DNA of 64,000 nucleotides, from positions 372,001 to 436,000 of the forward strand of contig CAVZGN010000001.1 in the NCBI GenBank assembly GCA_963774895.1, read 5' to 3'. Below are positions 44,560 through 52,869 of the stretch, piece by piece. Made by a program: the position numbers and the translations under genes. The notes beneath the pieces are model-generated. The model saw nothing but the letters and a program-made list of their open reading frames with translations, had not been told where the DNA came from and did not search any database. The stretch is from REEB76 sp963774895 (GTDB lineage: Bacteria > Pseudomonadota > Gammaproteobacteria > Natronospirales > REEB76). The first letter of the stretch is position 1. The number at the start of each line of letters is the position of its first letter.

Positions 44560-44857
44560 GTGAGTAAGAGTAATAATCCAAATCTCAGTAAGAATATGTT
44601 AATTGGTGCGGGAGTTTTTGCTGGAGGTTTCATAGCTGCAGGTATTGGAGTTGGGATTGCTTTAAACGTCTTTGGTGCTCCAGAAGTGGAAATTGGAGAA
44701 GGAGGAGCAGCAGTTGTAGGAGGGGCTATGTATCTCAATTGCTACTAATCCAGCTGCGACAGCTGGCATCATCGCATTTAATGCGGGTAGCTTCGGAACT
44801 CCCTTTGGCATGATGACAGGCTACCTACTAACCATACCTGAAACGCCATGCAACTAA
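44560..44857 (+). pseudogene. Frameshifted small hydrophobic protein
   Basis: GTG 44560 gives MSKSNNPNLSKNMLIGAGVF and a Gly/Ala-rich helix (AGGFIAAGIGVGIALNVFGA), ending at a stop at 44746-44748. Skipping one base near 44734 continues in the next frame as SIATNPAATAGIIAFNAGSF up to a stop at 44857, four bases before the next gene, which argues the second half belongs to it. The first frame is also open upstream to 44476. AT-rich and unlike its neighbours. It may be the tail of a larger lost protein or a bacteriocin/toxin-like peptide; no family is recognised. Confidence 0.45.
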
Positions 44858-44861
44858 CTGA

Positions 44862-45119
44862 GTGTTTAGAATGCAAGCTAATAATTTTTTGAAGTGGGCG
44901 AGTTTATCACTGATCGGAAATATAGTTTTAATTGAGCTATGCGTTTCGATTCCATTATGTCTTGTCTTTCTAGTTTTGAACTATTCTGAGGGCACGCTAA
45001 CAATTAATTGGGCATTGTATACTGTCTTCATTTCAGGCCTTATGGGAGTAGTTGCTGGTATAGGCTTTAGGTACATCATAGTATTGCCACTCATAAAGCG
45101 AACTAATCGCAGATTCTAA
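44862..45119 (+). CDS. Small two-helix membrane protein
   Basis: 85 aa from GTG 44862; ATG 44871 is an alternative. Two helices (WASLSLIGNIVLIELCVSIP and LYTVFISGLMGVVAGIGFRY). AT-rich. It follows the frameshifted hydrophobic gene by four bases, a layout like a toxic peptide with an immunity protein, but no motif proves this. An IS3 remnant lies 65 bases on. Confidence 0.5.
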   Translation: MFRMQANNFLKWASLSLIGNIVLIELCVSIPLCLVFLVLNYSEGTLTINWALYTVFISGLMGVVAGIGFRYIIVLPLIKRTNRRF

Positions 45120-45184
45120 TCTATGCTCAAGAGCGCTGAGCTTGCCCCTGAATTCCGGATACGGACATATATGGAGGTTACGAC

Positions 45185-45466
45185 ATGTACAAGATTCCGA
45201 GGCAAAGTTATACGGTGGATTTCAAACGGGAAGCCGTGAGACTTGTGCAGAGAGGTGCAAGGTTGGCGGCGGTGACAAAGCAACTGGGGATTAGCGAACA
45301 GACGCTGGCTAACTGGCGCAAGGCCGAGGCGGCTGGGAAGCTGGCGGCCAGCTGCCAGAAAATGGCACTGGAGGAGATGGAGTTTACGCGACTGCGCGCT
45401 GAGAACCAGCGGCTGAAGATGGTGTCCTGTCCGCGCGTCCGCGGTAATCTGCCTAGCCGATTTTGA
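45185..45466 (+). mobile_element. IS3-family OrfA fragment
   Basis: 93 codons. The N-terminal helix-turn-helix (YTVDFKREAVRLVQRGARLA, TKQLGISEQTLANWRKAEAA) is that of IS3 OrfA. The leucine-rich EEMEFTRLRAENQRLKM begins, then the frame runs into unrelated VSCPRVRGNLPSRF and stops where the full protein goes on. No OrfB is present. The fragment is dead and marks a past insertion. A GGCATCG/CGATGCC pair at about 45500 and 45567 may be related debris. Confidence 0.8.
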
Positions 45467-45592
45467 GTGAGAAATTCAAAAATGAGTGGCTCTTAAGTAT
45501 CGGCATCGTAAATTTCGGTGGGATAGATCAGGCTCAGAGCGAATATCTCAACTAGCATGTCCGATGCCGCCATTTTTCGGTATGGAACACAA

Positions 45593-46384
45593 TCAGGCAG
45601 CCGCAATTAGCTGTTTGAATTCTTCCGCCAGCGCCTGATAGATCTTCTCACCACCGGCAAGGATGTTACCGTCATCAGGAAAGCCCGGGCTGCCGTCGAA
45701 GTGGCCGACGAGGCCACCACACTCCTGGATCATGAGTACGCCGGCGGCCATGTCCCAGGGCTTCAAGCCCATCTCCCAGAAACCGTCCATGCGCCCGGCC
45801 GCTACGTAGGCCAGGTCCAGCGCCGCGGATCCCGCGCGCCGCAAGCCGGCCGCCTTGCGCACCACCGCTTCGAACATCTGCATGTAGAGATCAAGATTGT
45901 GTTTCTCGCGGAACGGGAAGCCGGTGCCGATGAGTGCGCCATCGAGTGTTTTCAGGGAAGTGACGCGCATGCGCCTGCCGTCCACCTGTGCGCCTTCGCC
46001 GCGGCTGGAGGTGAACAGTTCCTGGCGCATGGGATCGTAGATGACGCCGTGTTCCAGGCGGCCGCGATGCCTGAGGGCGATGGAAACGCAGAATACCGGG
46101 AAACCGTGCAGAAAATTGGTGGTGCCGTCCAGCGGATCGATGATCCACTGGAATTCATCGTTGCCGCCGAGTGCGCCGCTTTCCTCGGCGAGGATGGCGT
46201 GGTCCGGATGGGCCTTGCGGATGGTGCTGATGATCTCGTCTTCGGCGAGCCGGTCCACCTGGCTTGCGAAGTCATTGTGTTCCTTGACCTTGATCGTGAG
46301 GCGATCGATCCGGCCCACATGCCGGATGATGATGTCACCGGCGCGGCGTGCTGCATTGATAGCGATGTTCAATAACGGATTCAT
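45593..46384 (-). CDS. suhB: Inositol-1-monophosphatase SuhB
   Basis: 263 aa. Metal-site motifs: LAEESGALGG (Glu-Glu), WIIDPLDGTTNFLHGFP (D-P-L-D-G-T) and WDMAAGVLMIQECGG. SuhB is also a processing/antitermination factor for rRNA operons in E. coli. It is divergent from trmJ, as is usual in gammaproteobacteria. Confidence 0.95.
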   Translation of the reverse strand: MNPLLNIAINAARRAGDIIIRHVGRIDRLTIKVKEHNDFASQVDRLAEDEIISTIRKAHPDHAILAEESGALGGNDEFQWIIDPLDGTTNFLHGFPVFCVSIALRHRGRLEHGVIYDPMRQELFTSSRGEGAQVDGRRMRVTSLKTLDGALIGTGFPFREKHNLDLYMQMFEAVVRKAAGLRRAGSAALDLAYVAAGRMDGFWEMGLKPWDMAAGVLMIQECGGLVGHFDGSPGFPDDGNILAGGEKIYQALAEEFKQLIAAA

Positions 46385-46500
46385 AAAGCCTCATCACGGG
46401 CGCGGGTGAGTGTGGATTCCGGTTAAAGAGCGGGCCGCGCATGTCGGGCAGCGCGGCAGGGCGCGTAGAATAACAGAAGCTGAAAACCGCCTCCAATCAA

Positions 46501-47235
46501 ATGCCACGTCATATACGCATCGTACTGGTAGAGACCAGCCACCCCGGCAACATCGGCGCCGCCGCCCGGGCCATGAAGACCATGTGCCTGGATCGACTGG
46601 TGCTGGTGAACCCGCTGGAATTCCCGCATGCGGATGCCAGTGCACGCGCTTCCGGAGCTACCGATATATTGGAGCAAGCGCAAGTGGTGGCGAGCCTGGA
46701 TGAAGCGCTCGCCGGTTGCGTGTTGGTAGCCGGCACCAGCTCACGCCGGCGCGCACTCGGACCCACCGCGCTGACACCGCGGGAATGCGTGTGCAAGCTG
46801 ATGGCGGTGTCGCCGGTTCAGGATGTGGCTGTGGTGTTCGGACGCGAGCGCATCGGCCTCACCAATGAGGAGACTGACCGCTGCCACTACCTCATGCATA
46901 TACCCGCGAACCCGGATTACGGCTCGCTGAATCTGGCCGCCGCTGTGCAGGTGATAGCCTATGAGTTAATGCTGGCCAAAGACAGATCCGGCACACCAGC
47001 GGATCTTGAGGCGCCCTTCGCCACCACCGACGACATGGAGGGCTTGTATGCACATCTGGAAGCGGCTGCACACGACAGTGGCTTTCTGGATCCGGTCAAT
47101 CCCAAGCACCTCATGCGGCGTCTGCGCAATCTGTTCAACCGCGCCCGGCCTGATCAGAGCGAGGTGAATATCCTGCGTGGTCTCTTGAACGCGTTGCAGC
47201 AAAACAAGTATAAGCGAGCCCCCGGGAAAGGCTGA
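46501..47235 (+). CDS. trmJ: tRNA 2'-O-methyltransferase TrmJ
   Basis: 244 aa. SPOUT fold: RIVLVETSHPGNIGAAARAM (about 6-25), DVAVVFGRERIGLTNEETDR and the C-terminal knot YGSLNLAAAVQVIAYEL. Methylates the ribose of position 32 (C or U) in tRNA. The usual partner downstream is iscR; here a cysteine desulfurase follows instead. Confidence 0.95.
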   Translation: MPRHIRIVLVETSHPGNIGAAARAMKTMCLDRLVLVNPLEFPHADASARASGATDILEQAQVVASLDEALAGCVLVAGTSSRRRALGPTALTPRECVCKLMAVSPVQDVAVVFGRERIGLTNEETDRCHYLMHIPANPDYGSLNLAAAVQVIAYELMLAKDRSGTPADLEAPFATTDDMEGLYAHLEAAAHDSGFLDPVNPKHLMRRLRNLFNRARPDQSEVNILRGLLNALQQNKYKRAPGKG

Positions 47236-47245
47236 TTTCTCGACT

Positions 47246-47254
47246 TGGTATAAT
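47246..47254 (+). promoter_or_regulatory. Extended -10 promoter of the iron-sulfur gene cluster
   Basis: TGGTATAAT matches the TGn-TATAAT extended -10 consensus, 32 bases before the GTG start of the first cysteine desulfurase. No good -35 is seen, which is common for extended -10 promoters. No IscR-type palindrome was recognised. Confidence 0.6.
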
Positions 47255-47285
47255 GCCGCCCTTAATACCTTGATTATGGTTACTC

Positions 47286-48434
47286 GTGAGCAAGTCTATC
47301 TACCTGGATAACAACGCCACCACGCCACTGGATCCGCGAGTGCTGGACGCCATGCTGCCATGGATGCAAGACGTGCATGGCAATCCGTCCAGCATCCACC
47401 GTCCAGGACGCGCAGCGCGTGCCGTTCTTGATAAGGCGCGTGCACAGGTGGCGGCGCTGGTGAATGTCCAGCCGGCGCAGGTGATCTTCACCAGTGGTGG
47501 GACGGAAGCCGATAACCTGGCACTCAAGGGCGTCTGCCACAGCACACCCCACGGCCGGGTGTTGATTAGCACCATCGAACACGCAGCTGTACTGGGACCG
47601 TCCGATGATCTGGTCCAGCAAGGTTGGGAGGTGCAGCGCATACCCGTGGATGCCGATTGCCGGCTGGATTTCAGCGCGCTGCGCAAGATGTTGCATGATG
47701 ACGTGCGCCTGGTATCGGTGATGCTGGCGAATAACGAGACCGGTGCCATCCAGGATATTAAAACCGTGGCTGCGTCTGCCCGGGATCACGGCGCGTTGGT
47801 GCACACGGATGCCGTGCAGGCAGCCGGCAAGTTGCCGGTGGACTTCGCCGCATTGGGTGTCGACCTTATGAGTCTATCAGCCCACAAGCTCGGCGGCCCA
47901 CGTGGCGTGGGTGCGCTCATCATGGATGGCCGCGTGGACCTGGTGCCGCAGATAAGCGGCGGTGGTCAGGAACACGGACTGCGCGCTGGTACTGAGAATC
48001 TTGCCGGCATCGTCGGTTTCGGTAAAGCTGCGGAACTGGCGCAGCATGAACTGGAGGCACGCAAGCGCCACATGCGAGCGCTGCGCGATGCACTGGAAGC
48101 CGGCCTTCGGTCTATGCATGGTATCGATATCTTCGCAGCACAGGCTGAGCGCCTGCCCAACACCGTGCAGCTCGGTGTCGCAGGTTACGACGGAGAGATG
48201 GTGGTGATGGAATTGGACAAGCGCGGCATCGCGGTATCCAGCGGATCTGCCTGCCATAGTGGCAGCGGCCGACCCAGTCATGTGCTGCTGGCCATGGGTA
48301 TGGACGAAATGCAGGCGCGCAGTGCGGTGCGCGTCAGTTTTGGTATGCAGAACACTGTGGATGATGTTCACACACTGTTGGCGTCGCTCATCACGATCGC
48401 TTCGAAGCGCAGCGGCGCGCTGGCGTTCGCATGA
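47286..48434 (+). CDS. Cysteine desulfurase (NifS/IscS family), first copy
   Basis: 382 aa from GTG 47286. PLP enzyme that frees sulfur from cysteine. Landmarks: YLDNNATTPLDPRVLDAML, HGNPSSIH, IFTSGGTEADNLAL, PLP Lys in SLSAHKLGGPRGVG, and the catalytic Cys in VSSGSACHSGSGRPSHVL. It occupies the place iscR usually has after trmJ. The stop is 18 bases before the start of a second desulfurase, so both are co-transcribed. It differs enough from copy 2 (HSGSGRPSHVL versus TSADRQPSFVL around the active Cys) to be an old duplicate with its own role. Confidence 0.92.
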   Translation: MSKSIYLDNNATTPLDPRVLDAMLPWMQDVHGNPSSIHRPGRAARAVLDKARAQVAALVNVQPAQVIFTSGGTEADNLALKGVCHSTPHGRVLISTIEHAAVLGPSDDLVQQGWEVQRIPVDADCRLDFSALRKMLHDDVRLVSVMLANNETGAIQDIKTVAASARDHGALVHTDAVQAAGKLPVDFAALGVDLMSLSAHKLGGPRGVGALIMDGRVDLVPQISGGGQEHGLRAGTENLAGIVGFGKAAELAQHELEARKRHMRALRDALEAGLRSMHGIDIFAAQAERLPNTVQLGVAGYDGEMVVMELDKRGIAVSSGSACHSGSGRPSHVLLAMGMDEMQARSAVRVSFGMQNTVDDVHTLLASLITIASKRSGALAFA

Positions 48435-48452
48435 ATGTTCATGGGTTCATAT

Positions 48453-49619
48453 ATGAAGCATAAGGTCATCTATCTGGATTACGCCGCCACCACCCCGGTG
48501 GATCCGCGGGTAGCGGAAAAAATGTGTGAATGCCTAACTTGCGATGGCACGTTCGCGAATCCGGCGTCCGCGCATGCGCCGGGACGCGCCGCGCGCGGCG
48601 CAGTAGAGCGCGCCCGCAGCCAGGTGGCGGCGCTGGTGGGCGCCGAGCCCAACGAGATCATCTTCACCTCGGGTGCCACGGAATCCGACAACCTGGCCAT
48701 CAAGGGTGTGGCGAATTTCTACAGGCAAAAAGGCCGGCATCTCATCACTTCCCGCATCGAACACAAGGCGGTGCTGGATACCTGCAAGCAACTGGAGCGT
48801 GAGGGTTTCCAGGTGACCTGGCTCAAGCCGGATGTGGACGGTTTGATCCAGCCGTCCATGGTGGAGCAGGCTCTGCGTCCGGATACGGTGCTGGTCTCCA
48901 TCATGCATGTGAACAACGAGATCGGCACTGCCAATGACATCGCCGCCATCGGTCGCGTCACCCGCGAACGGGGTGTGTTCTTACATGTGGATGCGGCCCA
49001 AAGCGCCGGCAAGCTGCCCATTGATCTTAAGAACCTGCAGGTAGATCTGATGTCTTTCTCTGGTCATAAGCTCTATGGTCCCAAGGGCATTGGCGCGTTG
49101 TATGTGCGCCGCGAACCCCGCGTGCAGCTTGATCCCTTGATACACGGCGGCGGCCATGAGCATGGCTTGCGTTCCGGGACTCTCGCCACCCACCAGATCG
49201 TCGGCATGGGTGAAGCCTTTGATCTCGCGCGACAGGAACTGGCGAAAGAAGCTCCGCAACTGAGCGCTTTGCGGGATGAGTTGTGGCGAGCGTTGCATGC
49301 GGCCATCCCCCAGGCAATGTTGAACGGCCATGAGACTCAGCGCGTGTGCGGGATCCTCAATGTGGCATTTCCCGGAATCGAGGGTGAGAGCCTGCTGTTT
49401 GCCTGCAATGCGCTTGCGGTCTCCAGTGGTTCCGCCTGCACGTCGGCGGACCGGCAACCCTCGTTCGTATTGCGGGCCCTGGGACGGGATGATCAACTGG
49501 CCGGCAGCAGCATCCGCTTCAGCGTCGGGCGCTTCACCACCGCCGCGGAAGTGGAACAGGCGGCACGTATCGTGGACGAGGAATATCACCGGCTGCTGGA
49601 TTTGGCGCCGGCGGGATAA
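48453..49619 (+). CDS. iscS: Cysteine desulfurase IscS
   Basis: About 388 aa from ATG 48453; an upstream ATG at 48435 is in frame. MKHKVIYLDYAATTPVDPRV, FTSGATESDNLAIKGVANFY, PLP Lys in SFSGHKLYGPKGIGALYV, active Cys in VSSGSACTSADRQPSFVL. The GHKLYGPKGIGALYVR and IEGESLL sequences are typical of true IscS. It supplies sulfur for Fe-S clusters and tRNA thiolation. The IscU-like gene follows by 8 bases. Confidence 0.93.
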   Translation: MKHKVIYLDYAATTPVDPRVAEKMCECLTCDGTFANPASAHAPGRAARGAVERARSQVAALVGAEPNEIIFTSGATESDNLAIKGVANFYRQKGRHLITSRIEHKAVLDTCKQLEREGFQVTWLKPDVDGLIQPSMVEQALRPDTVLVSIMHVNNEIGTANDIAAIGRVTRERGVFLHVDAAQSAGKLPIDLKNLQVDLMSFSGHKLYGPKGIGALYVRREPRVQLDPLIHGGGHEHGLRSGTLATHQIVGMGEAFDLARQELAKEAPQLSALRDELWRALHAAIPQAMLNGHETQRVCGILNVAFPGIEGESLLFACNALAVSSGSACTSADRQPSFVLRALGRDDQLAGSSIRFSVGRFTTAAEVEQAARIVDEEYHRLLDLAPAG

Positions 49620-49627
49620 GTGACGGC

Positions 49628-50041
49628 ATGCTCTCCGATTCCGATTACAACGCCACCGTCTGGAGCCATTTCCGTGCGCCCAGAAATGCCGGTGTGTTCG
49701 TGCCGGGCACGTCCGGAGTGCTCAGCGGTACAGCCGGTGCGATTAAGCAGGGTCGAGCGATTGAATTCCAGCTGCAGGTAGGCGCTGATGGCCGGGTGGT
49801 GGATTGCCGTTACCATGTCTATGGTTGTCCCGCCACCATCGCCCTGTGCTCCATGACTAGTGAACGGCTCAAGGGCGGATCATTGGCGTCTGCCGCGGCC
49901 TACAGCGTGGTGCAACTGGCGGAGCAGCTGGGTCTGCCGGCCGAGAAACGGGCGGCGGCGATCACGGTAGAAGATGCAATCCGCAATGCCGCCGGGAGGT
50001 ACAATAGTCTTCCACGGTCACCGCAGGCAGTCACCCCATAA
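49628..50041 (+). CDS. IscU-like Fe-S scaffold lacking two cluster cysteines
   Basis: 137 aa with the IscU fold: YNATVWSHFRAPRNAGVF, VYGCPATIALCSMTSERLKG and ITVEDAIRNA align with IscU throughout. Cys67 in YGCP matches IscU Cys63. The IscU Cys37-Gly-Asp39 loop is Gln-Gly-Arg here (GAIKQGRAIEF), and the last ligand Cys106 is Ala (KRAAAITVEDAI). Two other Cys (60 and 74) flank Cys67. A canonical [2Fe-2S] scaffold role is therefore doubtful. Its place between iscS and iscA suggests it still works in the pathway. Similar degenerate scaffold proteins occur in xanthomonad-like genomes. Confidence 0.88.
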   Translation: MLSDSDYNATVWSHFRAPRNAGVFVPGTSGVLSGTAGAIKQGRAIEFQLQVGADGRVVDCRYHVYGCPATIALCSMTSERLKGGSLASAAAYSVVQLAEQLGLPAEKRAAAITVEDAIRNAAGRYNSLPRSPQAVTP

Positions 50042-50060
50042 CTACGGAGTTTCGAGACAG

Positions 50061-50384
50061 ATGGCCATTACCTTGACGGATGCCGCGGCCCGGCGGGTCA
50101 GCAGTTTTCTGGAGAAGCGCGGCGGTGGCCTGGGTCTGCGCTTGGGCGTGAAAAAGACCGGCTGTTCCGGTTTCGCCTATGTGATGGATTATGCGGATTC
50201 CGCCCAGCCGGAAGACGTGATCTTCGAACAGCACGGCGTCAAAGTACTGGTGAGCCGCGACAATCTGCCGATCCTGGATGGGACCCAGGTGGATTTCGTG
50301 CGCCACGGCTTGAACGAATCCTTCCAGTTCCATAATCCCAACGTGAAGGACGAGTGCGGCTGTGGAGAAAGTTTCAACGTGTGA
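50061..50384 (+). CDS. iscA: Iron-sulfur cluster carrier, IscA/HesB family
   Basis: 107 aa from ATG 50061. A-type carrier with its three Cys: KTGCSGFAYV and ECGCGESFNV. Motif VKKTGCSGFAYVMDYADS and the closing DECGCGESF are diagnostic of IscA rather than ErpA or SufA only loosely, so the letter is tentative; the position after the scaffold favours IscA. It passes clusters from scaffold to client proteins. Confidence 0.9.
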   Translation: MAITLTDAAARRVSSFLEKRGGGLGLRLGVKKTGCSGFAYVMDYADSAQPEDVIFEQHGVKVLVSRDNLPILDGTQVDFVRHGLNESFQFHNPNVKDECGCGESFNV

Positions 50385-50536
50385 AAACCCTTGAATTTCC
50401 TGGGCTTCCGCCCGATTTTCATTGCCTGCCATAGTCCTCTGCCGTTACACTTGAACCTGCAGAATTTGCTGAAAGCCGGTAGTCAACACTGCGGGTTTCC
50501 GGCATCCACCCTAAGCAACGCATCGGAGATCTATTC

Positions 50537-50968
50537 GTGGCTATCGAGCGCACCCTGTCCATCATCAAGCCTGATGGCGTGGCAAAAAATATCATCGGTG
50601 AGATCTATACCCGCTTCGAGAAGGCCGGATTAAGGATCGTGGCCGCGCGCATGCTGCAGCTGAGCCGTACCCAGACTGAAGCTTTCTATAACGTGCATCG
50701 CGAGCGGCCGTTCTTCAAACCGCTGGTGGATTTCATGATCTCCGGACCGGTGATGGTGCAGGTGCTGGAAGGCGAAAGTGCCATCGCCCGAAATCGCGAA
50801 GTGATGGGGGCTACCAATCCCAGGGACGCCAAGCCCGGCACAATCCGCGCGGATTTCGCCAAGACCGTGGATGAGAACGTGGTGCATGGCTCGGATGCGC
50901 TGGAGACCGCGCGTGACGAGATCGCCTTCTTCTTTTCGCAGAACGACATCTGTCCGCGCACCCGCTGA
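50537..50968 (+). CDS. ndk: Nucleoside diphosphate kinase
   Basis: 143 aa from ATG 50537. MAIERTLSIIKPDGVAKNII at the start, the FYNVHRERPFFKPLVDFM segment, and the active His in NVVHGSDALETARDEI. It moves the gamma-phosphate from ATP to other NDPs. The intergenic gap to iscA (about 150 bases) holds no recognised feature. Six bases separate it from rlmN. Confidence 0.98.
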   Translation: MAIERTLSIIKPDGVAKNIIGEIYTRFEKAGLRIVAARMLQLSRTQTEAFYNVHRERPFFKPLVDFMISGPVMVQVLEGESAIARNREVMGATNPRDAKPGTIRADFAKTVDENVVHGSDALETARDEIAFFFSQNDICPRTR

Positions 50969-50974
50969 GCACCC

Positions 50975-52087
50975 ATGGCCGTGAATGACACCAAGGTGAA
51001 TCTGCTGGGCCTTGATCGCCCGGCGCTGGAGACGTTTTTCGCGGCACTTGGCGAGCAACCTTTCCGTGCGCGCCAGCTCATGCAGTGGATCTATCACCGC
51101 AGTTCCACGGACTTCGAGGCCATGACCGATCTCGGCAAAGCGCTACGTGCCAGGCTCAAGGATTGTGCTGAGATTCGATTGCCGGACGTGGTGAACGAAC
51201 AATTATCCAGCGACGGCACACGCAAATGGCTGTTGCGCATGGACGCTGCGAACAGCATCGAGACGGTATTCATACCTGACCAGGAACGCGGCACCCTGTG
51301 CATTTCTTCGCAGGTGGGCTGCGCCATGGATTGCAGCTTTTGCGCCACTGGCAAACAGGGTTTCAACCGCAATCTCAGCGCCGCCGAGATCATCGCCCAA
51401 GTGTGGGTCGCGAACCAGCGCCTGGACGCCATCCATGGAGTGGAGCGTGCCATCACCAATATCGTATTCATGGGCATGGGCGAACCGCTGGCCAATTACA
51501 AGCACGTGCTGACGGCATTACATGTGTTCCTGGATGATTTCGGCTATGGTTTGTCGAAACGCCGTGTCACCGTGAGCACTTCTGGCCTGGTGCCAAATCT
51601 CAACAAACTTGCCACAGAATGCGATGTGGCGCTGGCAGTCTCGCTGCACGCACCCAACGATGCGCTACGCGACGTGCTGGTGCCCATCAACAGAGTGCAT
51701 CCGATCGCCGAACTCATGGCCGCCTGCCGTGAGTATGTGCGTAATCAGGACCGCAGTCACGTGCATATCACCTTCGAGTACGTGATGCTCGCGGGTGTCA
51801 ACGACAGCCTGGATCTCGCGCGGGAGCTGGTGGAACTGATCGGGGATATACCCTGCAAGATCAATTTAATTCCCTTCAATGATTTTCCGGGTACCGGATA
51901 TCAGCGCTCGTCCGACGAGGTGATTGAGCGTTTCGGCGAGTATCTCTGGAATAAAGGTATAGTGACCATCACGCGCCGTACCCGTGGCGACGATATCGAT
52001 GCCGCCTGTGGCCAGCTGGCAGGCAAGGTTCAGGACCGGATCCGGCGTGAACAACGAATGCGCGAGCAATTGGAGGTACGGACATGA
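50975..52087 (+). CDS. rlmN: Dual-specificity 23S rRNA/tRNA adenine-C2 methyltransferase RlmN
   Basis: 370 aa. Radical SAM site CAMDCSFC (C-x3-C-x2-C, in SQVGCAMDCSFCATGKQGF). Other landmarks: LMQWIYHRSSTDFEAMTDL, NIVFMGMGEPLANY, RRVTVSTSGLVPNL and FNDFPGTGYQRS. Methylates A2503 of 23S rRNA and A37 of tRNAs, and needs a [4Fe-4S] cluster, a natural client of the upstream genes. Its stop overlaps the pilF start (ATGA). Confidence 0.97.
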   Translation: MAVNDTKVNLLGLDRPALETFFAALGEQPFRARQLMQWIYHRSSTDFEAMTDLGKALRARLKDCAEIRLPDVVNEQLSSDGTRKWLLRMDAANSIETVFIPDQERGTLCISSQVGCAMDCSFCATGKQGFNRNLSAAEIIAQVWVANQRLDAIHGVERAITNIVFMGMGEPLANYKHVLTALHVFLDDFGYGLSKRRVTVSTSGLVPNLNKLATECDVALAVSLHAPNDALRDVLVPINRVHPIAELMAACREYVRNQDRSHVHITFEYVMLAGVNDSLDLARELVELIGDIPCKINLIPFNDFPGTGYQRSSDEVIERFGEYLWNKGIVTITRRTRGDDIDAACGQLAGKVQDRIRREQRMREQLEVRT

Positions 52088-52869
52088 AGATACTGATTGC
52101 CAAGATTTTTTGGATACCGGTCTTGGTGCTTGTGCTCGCGGGCTGCGTCAGTACGTCCTCGACACCGGAAAACAAGATCTCGCTTAAGCAGGCATCACAG
52201 GACAATGTGTCGCTAGGCGTGGGCTATCTGCAACAGGGACGCCGAGATCTGGCCATGCAGAAACTGCAGTTGGCATTGCAGCAGGATCCCGACAACGCCA
52301 ACGCCTACTCAGCTCTCGGCCTGCTCTACAACAGTAGTGGTGACATCGAGCGCGCCGATCAGAATTATCGTGAAGCCCTGGACAAGGCACCGGATGACCC
52401 GCAGATCCAGAATAACTATGCAGTATTCCTGTGCCAGCAGGGCAAGCCCAAGGAATCTGAAAAGTACTTCATCGAGGCGGCACAAAACCCGTTGTATCCG
52501 ACTCCCGAAGCCGCTTATGCCAACGCCGGCGTATGCGCCAACCTCATTCCCGACCCGGTGACTGCGGAGCAGTACTTCCGCAAGTCACTGGCCATCAATC
52601 CTAATTATGCCACGGCCCTTTACCAGATGGCGCGATTAAGTTTCGATCAGAAACAGTATCGCAATGCACTGATATATATACAGCGCTTCGAATCGGCCTC
52701 GCCCACGCCACGGCCGGAAGTCTTGTTATTGGGCGTGCGCACAGATAACGCTCTTGGTGACAAGCAGGGTGCGGAAGGCTACGCGAAGAAATTACGCATC
52801 CTGTTTCCCAATTCGCCCGAAACTCAGCAGTTGATTCAGAGCTATAACAATGCGGGAAACCCAGGCTAA
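52084..52869 (+). CDS. pilF: Type IV pilus biogenesis lipoprotein PilF/PilW
   Basis: 261 aa. Lipoprotein signal peptide with lipobox LAGC (VLVLAGCVSTSS). TPR repeats from about residue 40 (NVSLGVGYLQQGRRDLAMQK, NAYSALGLLYNSSGDIERAD and further). It helps PilQ assemble in the outer membrane. It shares ATGA with rlmN and overlaps rodZ by 20 bases, so the three are translationally coupled. Confidence 0.93.
   Translation: MKILIAKIFWIPVLVLVLAGCVSTSSTPENKISLKQASQDNVSLGVGYLQQGRRDLAMQKLQLALQQDPDNANAYSALGLLYNSSGDIERADQNYREALDKAPDDPQIQNNYAVFLCQQGKPKESEKYFIEAAQNPLYPTPEAAYANAGVCANLIPDPVTAEQYFRKSLAINPNYATALYQMARLSFDQKQYRNALIYIQRFESASPTPRPEVLLLGVRTDNALGDKQGAEGYAKKLRILFPNSPETQQLIQSYNNAGNPG

Noticed and set aside
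47236..47285. IscR gene or IscR-binding site upstream of the desulfurases
   Set aside because: No room for a gene and no recognisable IscR palindrome; only an extended -10 promoter is visible.
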